Positions 1 to 6,606 of a DNA stretch of 14,920 nt are shown piece by piece. The notes beneath the pieces are model-generated. The model was not told where the DNA came from. It did not search any database and was given only the letters and a program-made list of their open reading frames with translations. The stretch is taken from positions 1 through 14,920 of the forward strand of contig SCTP01000345.1 of the NCBI GenBank assembly GCA_004322325.1, written 5' to 3'. The translations under genes and the position numbers were made by a program. The stretch is from Gammaproteobacteria bacterium (GTDB lineage: Bacteria > Pseudomonadota > Gammaproteobacteria > DSM-16500). Within the stretch, counting starts at the first letter, position 1. Each line of letters starts with the position of its first letter.

Positions 1-836
1 CCATGGAGAAAAACGATGTATTCGTGCCATATTACCGTGATGTCGGCGTACTTCTTCAGCGTGGCGTGAAGTTATCGCAAATCCTGCAATTCTGGGGTGG
101 CGATGAACGTGGCAATAGCTATGTGGATAGCCGCGATTTTCCCTATAGCGTGCCGATCGGTACCCAAACATTGCATGCGGCAGGCGCAGCGTATGCCATA
201 AAATATCATCAAGAAAAGCAAGCCGTCGTTTCTATTTGTGGTGATGGGGCGACTTCAGAAGGTGATTTTTATGAAGCGATGAATGTGGCAGGTGTATGGA
301 AATTACCCGTTGTATTTGTGATTTGTAATAATCAATGGGCTATTTCTGTACCGCGCCATCAACAAACGGCTACCCACACACTCGCCCAAAAATCGATTGC
401 TGCTGGATTTGGCGGCGAGCAGGTAGATGGTAATGATATTATTGCGGTGCAATATCGAACAGCAGAAGCCCTGAAACAGGCACGTGAGCATGGCGAGCCG
501 CGGTTACTAGAAATGATTTGCTATCGCCAGCATGATCACACGACAGCGGATGATGCAAGCCGTTATGAGCCGAAGGAATCACGTGCCGCTGAGTGGAAAA
601 AAGAACCGGTGATACGACTTAAGCATTATCTCGAACAATTAAACGCTTGGACAGAAAAACAAGAAGAAGCCTTGCTGGCGGCTTGTGCAGAAGAAGTTGA
701 TCAAGCGGTGCAAACCTATCTCCATCAACCTCCTCAACTTTTAACTTCTATGTTTGACTATCTTTACGCCCAATTACCCCAAGCTTATCTTGAGCAGCGC
801 GAGTTGCTTAATGAGATGGAGACAACGCATGGCTGA
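1..836 (+). CDS. pdhA: 2-oxoacid dehydrogenase E1 alpha subunit (pyruvate or branched-chain), 5' end outside window
   Basis: This is the thiamine-diphosphate-binding subunit of the heterotetrameric E1, which decarboxylates a 2-oxoacid and passes the acyl group to the lipoyl arm of E2. The 277 visible residues begin at an internal Met; family members are about 360 aa, so roughly 80-90 N-terminal residues lie before the window. The ThDP/Mg motif is clear: GDG at visible residues 80-82 and the closing NN at 109-110, in the expected spacing. The loop around QHDHTTADDASRY, near residue 180, matches the conserved His-containing loop of bacterial E1 alpha. Its last codons overlap the start of the E1 beta gene, which implies coupled translation. 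Family membership is certain. Substrate is not: PdhA and BkdA1-type E1 alpha cannot be separated by eye. The gene symbol assumes pyruvate. Confidence 0.9.
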   Translation, partial: MEKNDVFVPYYRDVGVLLQRGVKLSQILQFWGGDERGNSYVDSRDFPYSVPIGTQTLHAAGAAYAIKYHQEKQAVVSICGDGATSEGDFYEAMNVAGVWKLPVVFVICNNQWAISVPRHQQTATHTLAQKSIAAGFGGEQVDGNDIIAVQYRTAEALKQAREHGEPRLLEMICYRQHDHTTADDASRYEPKESRAAEWKKEPVIRLKHYLEQLNAWTEKQEEALLAACAEEVDQAVQTYLHQPPQLLTSMFDYLYAQLPQAYLEQRELLNEMETTHG

Positions 837-1809
837 AATCACTTTAGTTGAAGCAGTAAATCAAGCGCTCGCGTATGAAATGCAAGCTGATCCCAATGTG
901 ATTGTGATGGGTGAAGATGTCGCGAAAAATGGTGGAGTGTTTCGCGCCACGGTGGGTTTATTAGATCAGTTTGGCCCTCAGCGTGTGTTAGATACGCCTT
1001 TAGCAGAATCCATGATCGGTGGTTTAGCGGTTGGAATGGCAGTGAGTGGATTAAAGCCAGTCGCTGAATTTCAATTTATGGGCTTCATTTATCCTGCTGT
1101 CGATCAAATCATCAATCATGCTTCCCGTATCCGTAATCGTACGCGCGGTCGCATGAGCTGCCCTATCGTCTTTCGTACGCCATGTGGTGCGGGTATTCAT
1201 GCTCCGGAACACCATTCTGAAAGTACCGAAGCGCTTTTCGCTCATATCCCTGGTTTACGTGTGGTGATTCCTTCTTCGCCTGCTCGTGCTTACGGCTTGT
1301 TACTTGCTGCTATTCGTGATCCTGATCCGGTTATCTTTTTAGAACCCTCTCGGCTTTATCGTTATGCTAAACAGGAAGTCAAAAATGATGGTAAAGCTTT
1401 ACCACTTGATACGTGTTTCACCTTACGCGTTGGTGAAGATGTCACTCTTATCACGTGGGGAGCGATGGTGAAAGAAACATTAAGCGCAGCACATCAGTTA
1501 AGTGAAGCTGGTATTAGCGCGGAAGTAATTGATGTGGCGACGATCAAGCCATTGGATATGGAAACAATACTTGCATCGGTTGAAAAGACGGGTCGTTGTA
1601 TTGTTGTGCATGAGGCTCCATTAACTTGTGGGGTGGGGGCAGAAATTGTGGCGCAAGTCGCGCAAAAAGCATTGTTTTCGCTAAAAGCACCACCCGAGCG
1701 TGTGACCGGTTTTGATACGATCGTGCCTTATGCAAAGTTAGAGAAATATTATATTCCAAGTGAAAAACGTATTATTGATGCTGTTCATCGACTTCTGGAG
1801 TTCGCATGA
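829..1809 (+). CDS. pdhB: 2-oxoacid dehydrogenase E1 beta subunit
   Basis: This is the beta subunit of the same E1 enzyme; it completes the ThDP site and binds E2. I chose the ATG at 829, giving 326 aa beginning MAEITLVEAV, the usual family length and N-terminus. GGAG at 818-821 sits 7 bases upstream. A longer reading from 754 only adds residues read out of frame through the end of the E1 alpha gene. Visible signatures are MGED near residues 27-30, TPLAE at 56-60 and the HHSES segment at 128-132, followed by a C-terminal transketolase-type domain from about residue 200. The start overlaps the E1 alpha stop by 8 bases, and the stop overlaps the E2 start as ATGA. The three genes are therefore one operon. 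Pyruvate versus branched-chain substrate is unresolved. Confidence 0.92.
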   Translation: MAEITLVEAVNQALAYEMQADPNVIVMGEDVAKNGGVFRATVGLLDQFGPQRVLDTPLAESMIGGLAVGMAVSGLKPVAEFQFMGFIYPAVDQIINHASRIRNRTRGRMSCPIVFRTPCGAGIHAPEHHSESTEALFAHIPGLRVVIPSSPARAYGLLLAAIRDPDPVIFLEPSRLYRYAKQEVKNDGKALPLDTCFTLRVGEDVTLITWGAMVKETLSAAHQLSEAGISAEVIDVATIKPLDMETILASVEKTGRCIVVHEAPLTCGVGAEIVAQVAQKALFSLKAPPERVTGFDTIVPYAKLEKYYIPSEKRIIDAVHRLLEFA

Positions 1810-2927
1810 AAATTTTTTATTTACCCGATTTAGGAGAAGGCTTGGCGGAAGCAGAAATTCGTCAGTGGTATGTGAAGGTAGGGGATGAGGTGAAAGTCGA
1901 TCAGCCTTTGGTCTCGATGGAAACCGCTAAAGCAGTGGTCGATGTGCCTTCGCCGTATGCTGGAAAAATTGTGGAGTTGCATGGCGAGGTCAATGAGGTG
2001 ATTAAAACCGGTGCACCATTAGTGAGTTTTGATACCGGTGAAGCCATTGCTGATAAAGGCAGTGTCGTGGGGAAATTAGAAACCAGTGAAAAGAAGTGGG
2101 ATGAAGGCGAGGTGATTATCGGTTCGGCTGCTACGAAACCTTCAAACATCAAAGCGATGCCTGCCGCGCGTGTTTTAGCCAAACAAATGAATGTCGATCT
2201 CAATGCCATCACGCCGACTGGGCCACAAGGGCTCATCACCCCTAATGACGTCAAACAATTTGCAGCACGTCATGCCTCTCCTTCAGTCGTATTGCCAGGA
2301 GAGACCGAAGCTTTACACGGTATCCGTCGTACGATGGCGCAAGCGATGTCTCAATCGCATCAGGACATTGTTCCAGTCACTGTCGTAGAAGATGCGGATA
2401 TCACAGATTTACCACCGGGTTCCGATATCACCATCCGTTTGCTGAGAGCGATGGTAGCCGCTGCCAAAGTTGAACCCGCCTTAAACGCGTGGTTTGATGG
2501 TAAGAAGCTGGAGCGAAAGTTATTTGATGAAGTGAATATCGGTATGGCCGTGGATGCACCTGAAGGCTTATTAGTGCCTGTGCTCAAAGACGTGGCCATG
2601 CATTCAGATGAAGCCTTACGACAGCAGATTGATACTTATAAAAAATCAGCACGTGACCGTTCTATTCCCCCTGCTGATATGCAAGGGGCTACCATCTTAT
2701 TGTCTAATTTTGGGACGATTACAGGCCGTTATGCCACACCCATCCTGCTACCGCCTCTGGTGGCTATTCTTGGCTGCGGCCGAAGTCGGGAAGTGGTCAT
2801 ACCCCGAGAAGGGCAAATAGTGATCGGTCGTATCTTACCCTTGTCACTGACGGTAGATCATCGAGCGGTGACAGGCGGGGAGGCCACGCGCTTTTTAGGT
2901 GCCGTCATTCAGCATTTAAGAAAATAA
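1806..2927 (+). CDS. pdhC: Dihydrolipoyl acyltransferase, E2 component of 2-oxoacid dehydrogenase
   Basis: E2 carries the acyl group on a swinging lipoyl arm and transfers it to coenzyme A; it also forms the core of the complex. The 373-aa protein has one lipoyl domain (about 1-80, lipoyl-lysine K42 in METAK), a linker, a peripheral-subunit-binding domain (about 115-152) and a C-terminal catalytic domain (about 165-373). One lipoyl domain and a short linker put it among compact E2 proteins. The active-site signature reads DHRAVTGG at 351-358: the catalytic His is present (H352), but the usual Asp of the HxxxDG motif is Thr356. The start is fixed by the ATGA overlap with E1 beta. No E3 (lipoamide dehydrogenase) gene follows, so E3 must be encoded elsewhere. 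The acyl substrate (acetyl or branched) cannot be read from sequence. Confidence 0.9.
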   Translation: MKIFYLPDLGEGLAEAEIRQWYVKVGDEVKVDQPLVSMETAKAVVDVPSPYAGKIVELHGEVNEVIKTGAPLVSFDTGEAIADKGSVVGKLETSEKKWDEGEVIIGSAATKPSNIKAMPAARVLAKQMNVDLNAITPTGPQGLITPNDVKQFAARHASPSVVLPGETEALHGIRRTMAQAMSQSHQDIVPVTVVEDADITDLPPGSDITIRLLRAMVAAAKVEPALNAWFDGKKLERKLFDEVNIGMAVDAPEGLLVPVLKDVAMHSDEALRQQIDTYKKSARDRSIPPADMQGATILLSNFGTITGRYATPILLPPLVAILGCGRSREVVIPREGQIVIGRILPLSLTVDHRAVTGGEATRFLGAVIQHLRK

Positions 2928-2937
2928 CCCTTAAATT

Positions 2938-2981
2938 CCTCGAAAATATTGTATGATGAAAATGGATAGGTATTTTCGGGG
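2938..2981 (+). promoter_or_regulatory. Inverted repeat just upstream of the GGDEF-EAL gene
   Basis: CGAAAATA at 2941-2948 is repeated as its exact reverse complement at 2971-2978. With one G-T pair the arms extend to 11 bases (2938-2948 and 2971-2981). The 22-base centre holds TATGAT (2952-2957), a possible -10 box with no convincing -35. The element could be an operator around a promoter or an RNA hairpin ending just before the ribosome-binding site. It has no T-run, so a simple terminator for the E2 gene is less likely. Confidence 0.45.
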
Positions 2982-2989
2982 TAGAGGGT

Positions 2990-4897
2990 ATGAAAAGGAC
3001 GCCGCTGCTTATTATAGTAAGCATGATTTTGGTACTGGTTACCAATAGTTTGTTTTTATTGATAAAACCAGAAATCACGTTGGTGTTAAGTTTGACAGTG
3101 GTTTCATTAGGTCTCGCTTTGATCTTGGCACAGCAGGCCATGCAAGAAAAGAAATCAGTCGCTCGTTTGGCATTAGAAAAACAAGCGACTGAAGTAAAAT
3201 TACAAGAACAGGAAGGATTTTTTAAAACTATTTTTGATTATACCCATACCGGTGTAGCGATCTTACAACTCGATGGAACGTTACTTAAAATTAACAAAGC
3301 ACTGTGCGAAATGCTAGGCTATAGTGAAGCGGATTTACTCGGTATTAATTTTTACCAATATATTTATTCAGAGGATCAAGAAAAACTTGACGCCGTTCTT
3401 CGACAATTAATAGAAAGAAAAAATAAATTGTATCAAGCAGAGCAACAGTGTTTTCAAAAAAATGGGGATGCAATATGGATCATATTACGTTTATCACTCG
3501 TACGAGATAATCAAGATAAACCAGTTAATTTTATTGTGCAGATACAAAATATTACGCTGCAAAAGAAAGCAGAAGAACGTTTGCGACACATGGCTTATCA
3601 TGATCCACTGACGGGTCTTGCTAATCGCAACAAATTAGAACAATTTATTAGTCATATCTTAGCGTCCGCGCGCCGCCATCAACAAGGATTTGCATTATTA
3701 TTTTTGGACTTAGACAGCTTTAAAAATATCAATGACACGATTGGTCATGATGCAGGGGATTTGCTATTACAAGTGATTGCTGAACGTTTGCATAATTCTG
3801 TTCGCAGTACCGATATGGTCGCTCGATTAGGTGGTGATGAGTTTGTTTTAGTCATCACGGATGTGAAAAAAACCGAAGTGGTGGCTTTAATTGCACAGAA
3901 AATTCTCGATAATATTTTGAAAGCTATCATGGTGACGGGACAAGAGATTTATATCACCACGAGTATCGGTATCAGCTTATATCCTTTTGATGGCCAAAAT
4001 ATGCAAACGCTGATGAAAAATGCGGACCTTGCTTTATATCGAGCGAAAGAGCATGGTCGAAATAATTATCAATTTTACACGGTTGAAATGACTAGCCGAG
4101 CGCGTGAAAAAATGGATTTACAAAATGCACTGGCGCATGCTTTAGCGAAGAATGAATTTTTCTTGCATTATCAACCGAAGATGGAATTAAAAACGCAACG
4201 TATTACAGGGATAGAAGCCTTATTGCGCTGGAAAAATAAAGAATATGGCATGACGACTCCCGATGAGATCATTTCCTTAGCGGAAGAAACCGGTTTGATT
4301 ATTCCGGTGAGTGCATGGATATTAAGAACGGCCTGTAAGCAATTAAAACAATGGCATCAAATGGGTTTTACCTCGTTAACCATGGCGGTTAATTGCTCAG
4401 CACGGCAATTCAAACAAGGCACATTTACCGAAGAAGTCTCGCAGGTGATGACGCAATTTGATCTTCCCGCACGTGCTCTTGAGATTGAAATTACGGAAAC
4501 GTTAATCATGCAAGATCCAGAGAATACGTTGCGGGTATTGTATGCCCTGAAAGATTTAGGAGTACAAATTGCGATAGATGATTTTGGTACTGGGTATTGG
4601 TCGCTGGGTAATTTAAGACGACTATCAGTCGATAAAATAAAAATTGATAAATCTTTTATCAAACAAGTGATTGCTGATGAAACCTCTGCCGCTATTACCA
4701 GTGCAATTATCGCAATGGTGAATAAGTTAGGCATTATTTCGATTGCAGAGGGCGTTGAAACGAAAGAACAGTATCATTTTCTAATACGAGAAGGATGTAC
4801 TGAAATTCAAGGATATTACATCACCCAACCTTTATCGGATGAGATGATGACCGCTTTCCTACAACATCCTCTGCCGGTTTCAGAAACAGTGACGTAA
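2990..4897 (+). CDS. Membrane PAS-GGDEF-EAL cyclic-di-GMP synthase/phosphodiesterase
   Basis: The 635-aa protein likely makes and/or degrades the second messenger cyclic di-GMP at the inner membrane. Order: two hydrophobic segments (about 5-25 and 29-48), a short coiled linker, a PAS sensor domain (about 77-190), GGDEF domain (about 200-365) and EAL domain (about 375-622). The GGDEF motif is intact (281-285), with an RSTD inhibitory-site motif (272-275) five residues before it, suggesting product inhibition. The EAL domain keeps E409, N468, E500, D530-D531, K551, E587 and Q607, the metal and catalytic positions of active phosphodiesterases. One oddity is Trp537 where the loop-6 consensus DFGTGYSS has Ser. 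Both activities look possible; which dominates cannot be told. The start at 2990 keeps the first membrane helix, although the GAGGG before it is unusually close. The gene appears monocistronic, with no clear haem or flavin residue in the PAS domain. Confidence 0.93.
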   Translation: MKRTPLLIIVSMILVLVTNSLFLLIKPEITLVLSLTVVSLGLALILAQQAMQEKKSVARLALEKQATEVKLQEQEGFFKTIFDYTHTGVAILQLDGTLLKINKALCEMLGYSEADLLGINFYQYIYSEDQEKLDAVLRQLIERKNKLYQAEQQCFQKNGDAIWIILRLSLVRDNQDKPVNFIVQIQNITLQKKAEERLRHMAYHDPLTGLANRNKLEQFISHILASARRHQQGFALLFLDLDSFKNINDTIGHDAGDLLLQVIAERLHNSVRSTDMVARLGGDEFVLVITDVKKTEVVALIAQKILDNILKAIMVTGQEIYITTSIGISLYPFDGQNMQTLMKNADLALYRAKEHGRNNYQFYTVEMTSRAREKMDLQNALAHALAKNEFFLHYQPKMELKTQRITGIEALLRWKNKEYGMTTPDEIISLAEETGLIIPVSAWILRTACKQLKQWHQMGFTSLTMAVNCSARQFKQGTFTEEVSQVMTQFDLPARALEIEITETLIMQDPENTLRVLYALKDLGVQIAIDDFGTGYWSLGNLRRLSVDKIKIDKSFIKQVIADETSAAITSAIIAMVNKLGIISIAEGVETKEQYHFLIREGCTEIQGYYITQPLSDEMMTAFLQHPLPVSETVT

Positions 4898-4908
4898 TCT
4901 CCCCCGGG

Positions 4909-4936
4909 CCCCCTCCTTCGATCAGAGGGAAGGGGG
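4909..4936. terminator. Hairpin between convergent GGDEF-EAL and fis genes
   Basis: A GC-rich stem joins 4909-4919 to 4925-4936 with one bulged A and a five-base loop (GATCA). It lies between the stop codons of two converging genes (4897 and 4949). Neither strand has a clear T-run after the stem, so it is a weak fit to an intrinsic terminator, but its position suits a shared, bidirectional one. Confidence 0.5.
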
Positions 4937-4948
4937 TTCAGCAAGCAG

Positions 4949-5215
4949 TCAATCTAATAATCCGTATTGCTTTAATTTCTTCCTTAACGTTCCTCGCGAA
5001 AGACCGAGGATTTGCGCCATTTTGACTTGGTTGTAATGGGTATGATTAATTAATACTTCTAATAACGGCCGCTCAATTTCTTCCAACAAAATTGCATAAA
5101 AATCGATCGGCTGTTCACTACCAATGTTGCTAAAGTAGTTACGAAGCGTATCTTTTACTACCTGCTTTAAGGTAATTGTCTCTAAATTATCTACTGCTGC
5201 CATCTTTCTATTCAT
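4949..5215 (-). CDS. fis: Fis-family nucleoid-associated DNA-binding protein
   Basis: Fis is a small dimeric protein that bends DNA and regulates rRNA, virulence and metabolic promoters. The 88-aa product matches Fis in its C-terminal half: the EEIERPLLEVLI helix (about 45-56) followed by the helix-turn-helix, with SRGTLRKKLKQYG at 73-85 almost as in the enterobacterial protein. It is about ten residues shorter than E. coli Fis (98 aa). The first ATG is preferred over Met5 because AGGGAG lies about 8 bases upstream of it. In enterobacteria fis follows dusB; here it stands alone behind an unrelated lysine-rich gene. Legionella species carry several unlinked fis copies, so this may be one of several paralogues. 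Confidence 0.92.
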   Translation of the reverse strand: MNRKMAAVDNLETITLKQVVKDTLRNYFSNIGSEQPIDFYAILLEEIERPLLEVLINHTHYNQVKMAQILGLSRGTLRKKLKQYGLLD

Positions 5216-5246
5216 AGAAAAAACTCCCTACTGTCCTTAGTTTTTA

Positions 5247-5274
5247 GTTATATCTTTCCCTGATAAATAACCAA
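5247..5274 (-). promoter_or_regulatory. Candidate sigma-70 promoter for fis
   Basis: On the minus strand TTGGTT (5274-5269) and TATAAC (5252-5247) are separated by 16 bases, a plausible -35/-10 pair about 30 bases ahead of the fis start. The -35 overlaps the T-rich tail of the preceding terminator. This is based only on match to consensus. Confidence 0.35.
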
Positions 5275-5303
5275 ATTAAATCTCCATCCGATAAGATGGA
5301 GAT
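5270..5303 (-). terminator. Intrinsic terminator of the lysine-rich gene
   Basis: ATCTCCATC at 5280-5288 pairs perfectly with GATGGAGAT at 5295-5303 around a six-base loop. On the minus strand the stem is followed by TTTAATTTGG, a modest T-rich tail. It lies 22 bases after the stop of the lysine-rich gene and before the fis promoter region, so it would separate the two transcripts. Confidence 0.7.
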
Positions 5304-5324
5304 CTCAGATAATATGCGAACATC

Positions 5325-5921
5325 TTACGACGTCATTTCAGCTGGTTCATGTTCATTCAGCCGGGTATTCTCCATGATGGTTTCAAACGATTCCATGGCT
5401 GGTTCTTGCATCACGGACGCTACGGCTTTGTTGGAAACTTTTTTGGTTTTGGTTCGAGAGGCTGGTTTTGCTTTCATTTTCGTTTTTTTGTTGCTTTTTG
5501 TTTCTTTTGCCCATTCTTTCTCAAACTGGGTTAAATGGTGATGAAGCGCGTGAAGCTTATCTTGTGTCCCTGTCAGCTTTTCAACCGATTGGGTTGCTGC
5601 TTCTAACTGCTTGCTTGCTATTTTTTGCGTTTTCACTAATCCCTTATGCATTTTTTTCGCTGCTTTATATTGCTTTTTACCCGTAGAGGTATACGCATTC
5701 TTTTCTGCTGCTTTCATCTGCGTTTCAGTCGTTTTTAATTGCGTTTTTAATTTATTAAGTGTTTTAGCGAGCTTATTTTCTTTCTTGGCGGCCAGGCTGA
5801 TTTCTTTTTTCAACTTTTTGGCGAGCTTAACGGGCATCTTCAAAAAATCCTTTTCCCATTGTTGCGTATTCACCCTGGATAGGTGCTTCGCTGCATTCTT
5901 TGCCGTTTTTTTTCGTGACAT
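5325..5921 (-). CDS. Lysine-rich coiled-coil protein of unknown function
   Basis: I do not recognise this 198-aa protein. It is strongly basic: by hand count about 43 lysines, only three glycines and no cysteine. A long predicted helix (about 30-140), rich in K, A, L, T, E and Q, looks like a coiled coil. A basic tail follows (about 141-165, pattern KTKMKAKPASRTKTKK). The last 27 residues turn acidic, with seven glutamates. There is no signal peptide or membrane segment. The ATG at 5921 is preferred over TTG at 5927 because AGAGGA (5936-5931) lies nine bases from the ATG but only three from the TTG. Composition and its place beside fis would suit a nucleic-acid-binding or histone-like protein. 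The Glu-rich C-terminus also resembles Dot/Icm secretion signals. Both ideas are speculation. Confidence 0.75.
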   Translation of the reverse strand: MSRKKTAKNAAKHLSRVNTQQWEKDFLKMPVKLAKKLKKEISLAAKKENKLAKTLNKLKTQLKTTETQMKAAEKNAYTSTGKKQYKAAKKMHKGLVKTQKIASKQLEAATQSVEKLTGTQDKLHALHHHLTQFEKEWAKETKSNKKTKMKAKPASRTKTKKVSNKAVASVMQEPAMESFETIMENTRLNEHEPAEMTS

Positions 5922-6100
5922 ATTCAATTATCCTCTAGAACAAATAGACTAAGACGTTAAAATTTAACATCGATCAACTAAAAAAGTCTACTGGAACTTG
6001 GGAGGGGGATATTGATTTAGGCAGCATAACACTTTAAAGTAGCGATCGAATATACTCAAAAATCAGCCTGATTATTCCTATCTAGGAGTTTTAAGCACAA
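5922..6100. other. Divergent intergenic region with AT-rich palindromes
   Basis: These 179 bases separate the lysine-rich gene (minus) from the ProQ-like gene (plus) and should hold both promoters. Visible elements are the inverted repeat GTTAAA-A-TTTAAC (5956-5968), the palindrome ACTTTAAAGT (6031-6040) and a -10-like TATACT (6051-6056). I find no -35 at proper spacing for TATACT. AGGAG at 6084-6088 is 12 bases from the 6101 start, a long but usable spacing. Confidence 0.4.
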
Positions 6101-6571
6101 ATGAGTAACGCTAGTTTAAAAGAGCAATTACAAGCGGTTGCTTCCCAATTGTCAGAAACAACGGGGAAAGCACCTAAACCGAAGAACGTGCTACAACCCA
6201 TGGCCAAGGCCAAAAAGCCTAAGCCAAGATGGTTGGATTATGTTCAATATGGGGTAGAATTGTTGAAAGTTTATTTCCCTCAAGGGTTTAAAGACATTAA
6301 TCAAGTCAAGCCATTAAAGAAAGGCATTAAGCAAGACTTACTTCTACGCTTAAGTACCATGGATAAAATCGTGACGGAAGATAAGGCTTGCATGGTGAAA
6401 AGCTTAGCCTACTATGTCAATACGGCGGCTTATCACAAAAGTGCGGTGGAAGGCGCGATGCGCTATGATTTAGACGGCAATCCAGCGGGTATGATTTCTG
6501 CTGAAGAGGCACGCTATTCCAGTGAGCGCTATCAGGCTAAGCTGAAAGCCAAACAAACGATCACGGAATAA
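6101..6571 (+). CDS. ProQ/FinO-domain RNA-binding protein (small, RocC-like)
   Basis: ProQ/FinO proteins are RNA chaperones that bind structured 3' ends of small RNAs and mRNAs. The 156-aa protein has a charged N-terminal segment with a KPK-rich stretch (about 24-42), then a single ProQ/FinO domain (about 45-148). Diagnostic features are YFPQGF (58-63), the PLKKGIKQDLL stretch (71-81), YYVNTAAYHKS (104-114) and GAMRYDLDGNPAG (118-130), followed by ISAEEARY. It lacks the C-terminal Tudor-like domain of E. coli ProQ, so it is a minimal form nearer to FinO or to Legionella RocC, which controls competence genes with a small RNA. It lies 35 bases before the permease gene on the same strand, so co-transcription is likely. 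Family call is strong; RNA targets are unknown. Confidence 0.88.
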   Translation: MSNASLKEQLQAVASQLSETTGKAPKPKNVLQPMAKAKKPKPRWLDYVQYGVELLKVYFPQGFKDINQVKPLKKGIKQDLLLRLSTMDKIVTEDKACMVKSLAYYVNTAAYHKSAVEGAMRYDLDGNPAGMISAEEARYSSERYQAKLKAKQTITE

Positions 6572-6606
6572 CTACAATAAATTTTATAGAAAGGCGAGGA
6601 GAGGTT

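Noticed and set aside
754..828. Upstream extension of E1 beta to an ATG at 754
   Set aside because: It would read through the end of the E1 alpha gene in another frame. ATG 829 has a good ribosome-binding site and gives the family N-terminus.
5922..5927. TTG start for the lysine-rich gene
   Set aside because: It leaves only three bases to AGAGGA, while the ATG six bases downstream has ideal spacing.
5296..5952. Phe- and Ser-rich plus-strand open frames opposite the lysine-rich gene
   Set aside because: Lysine codons read backwards give Phe/Leu-rich frames. The several overlapping frames have no family resemblance, so they are shadows.
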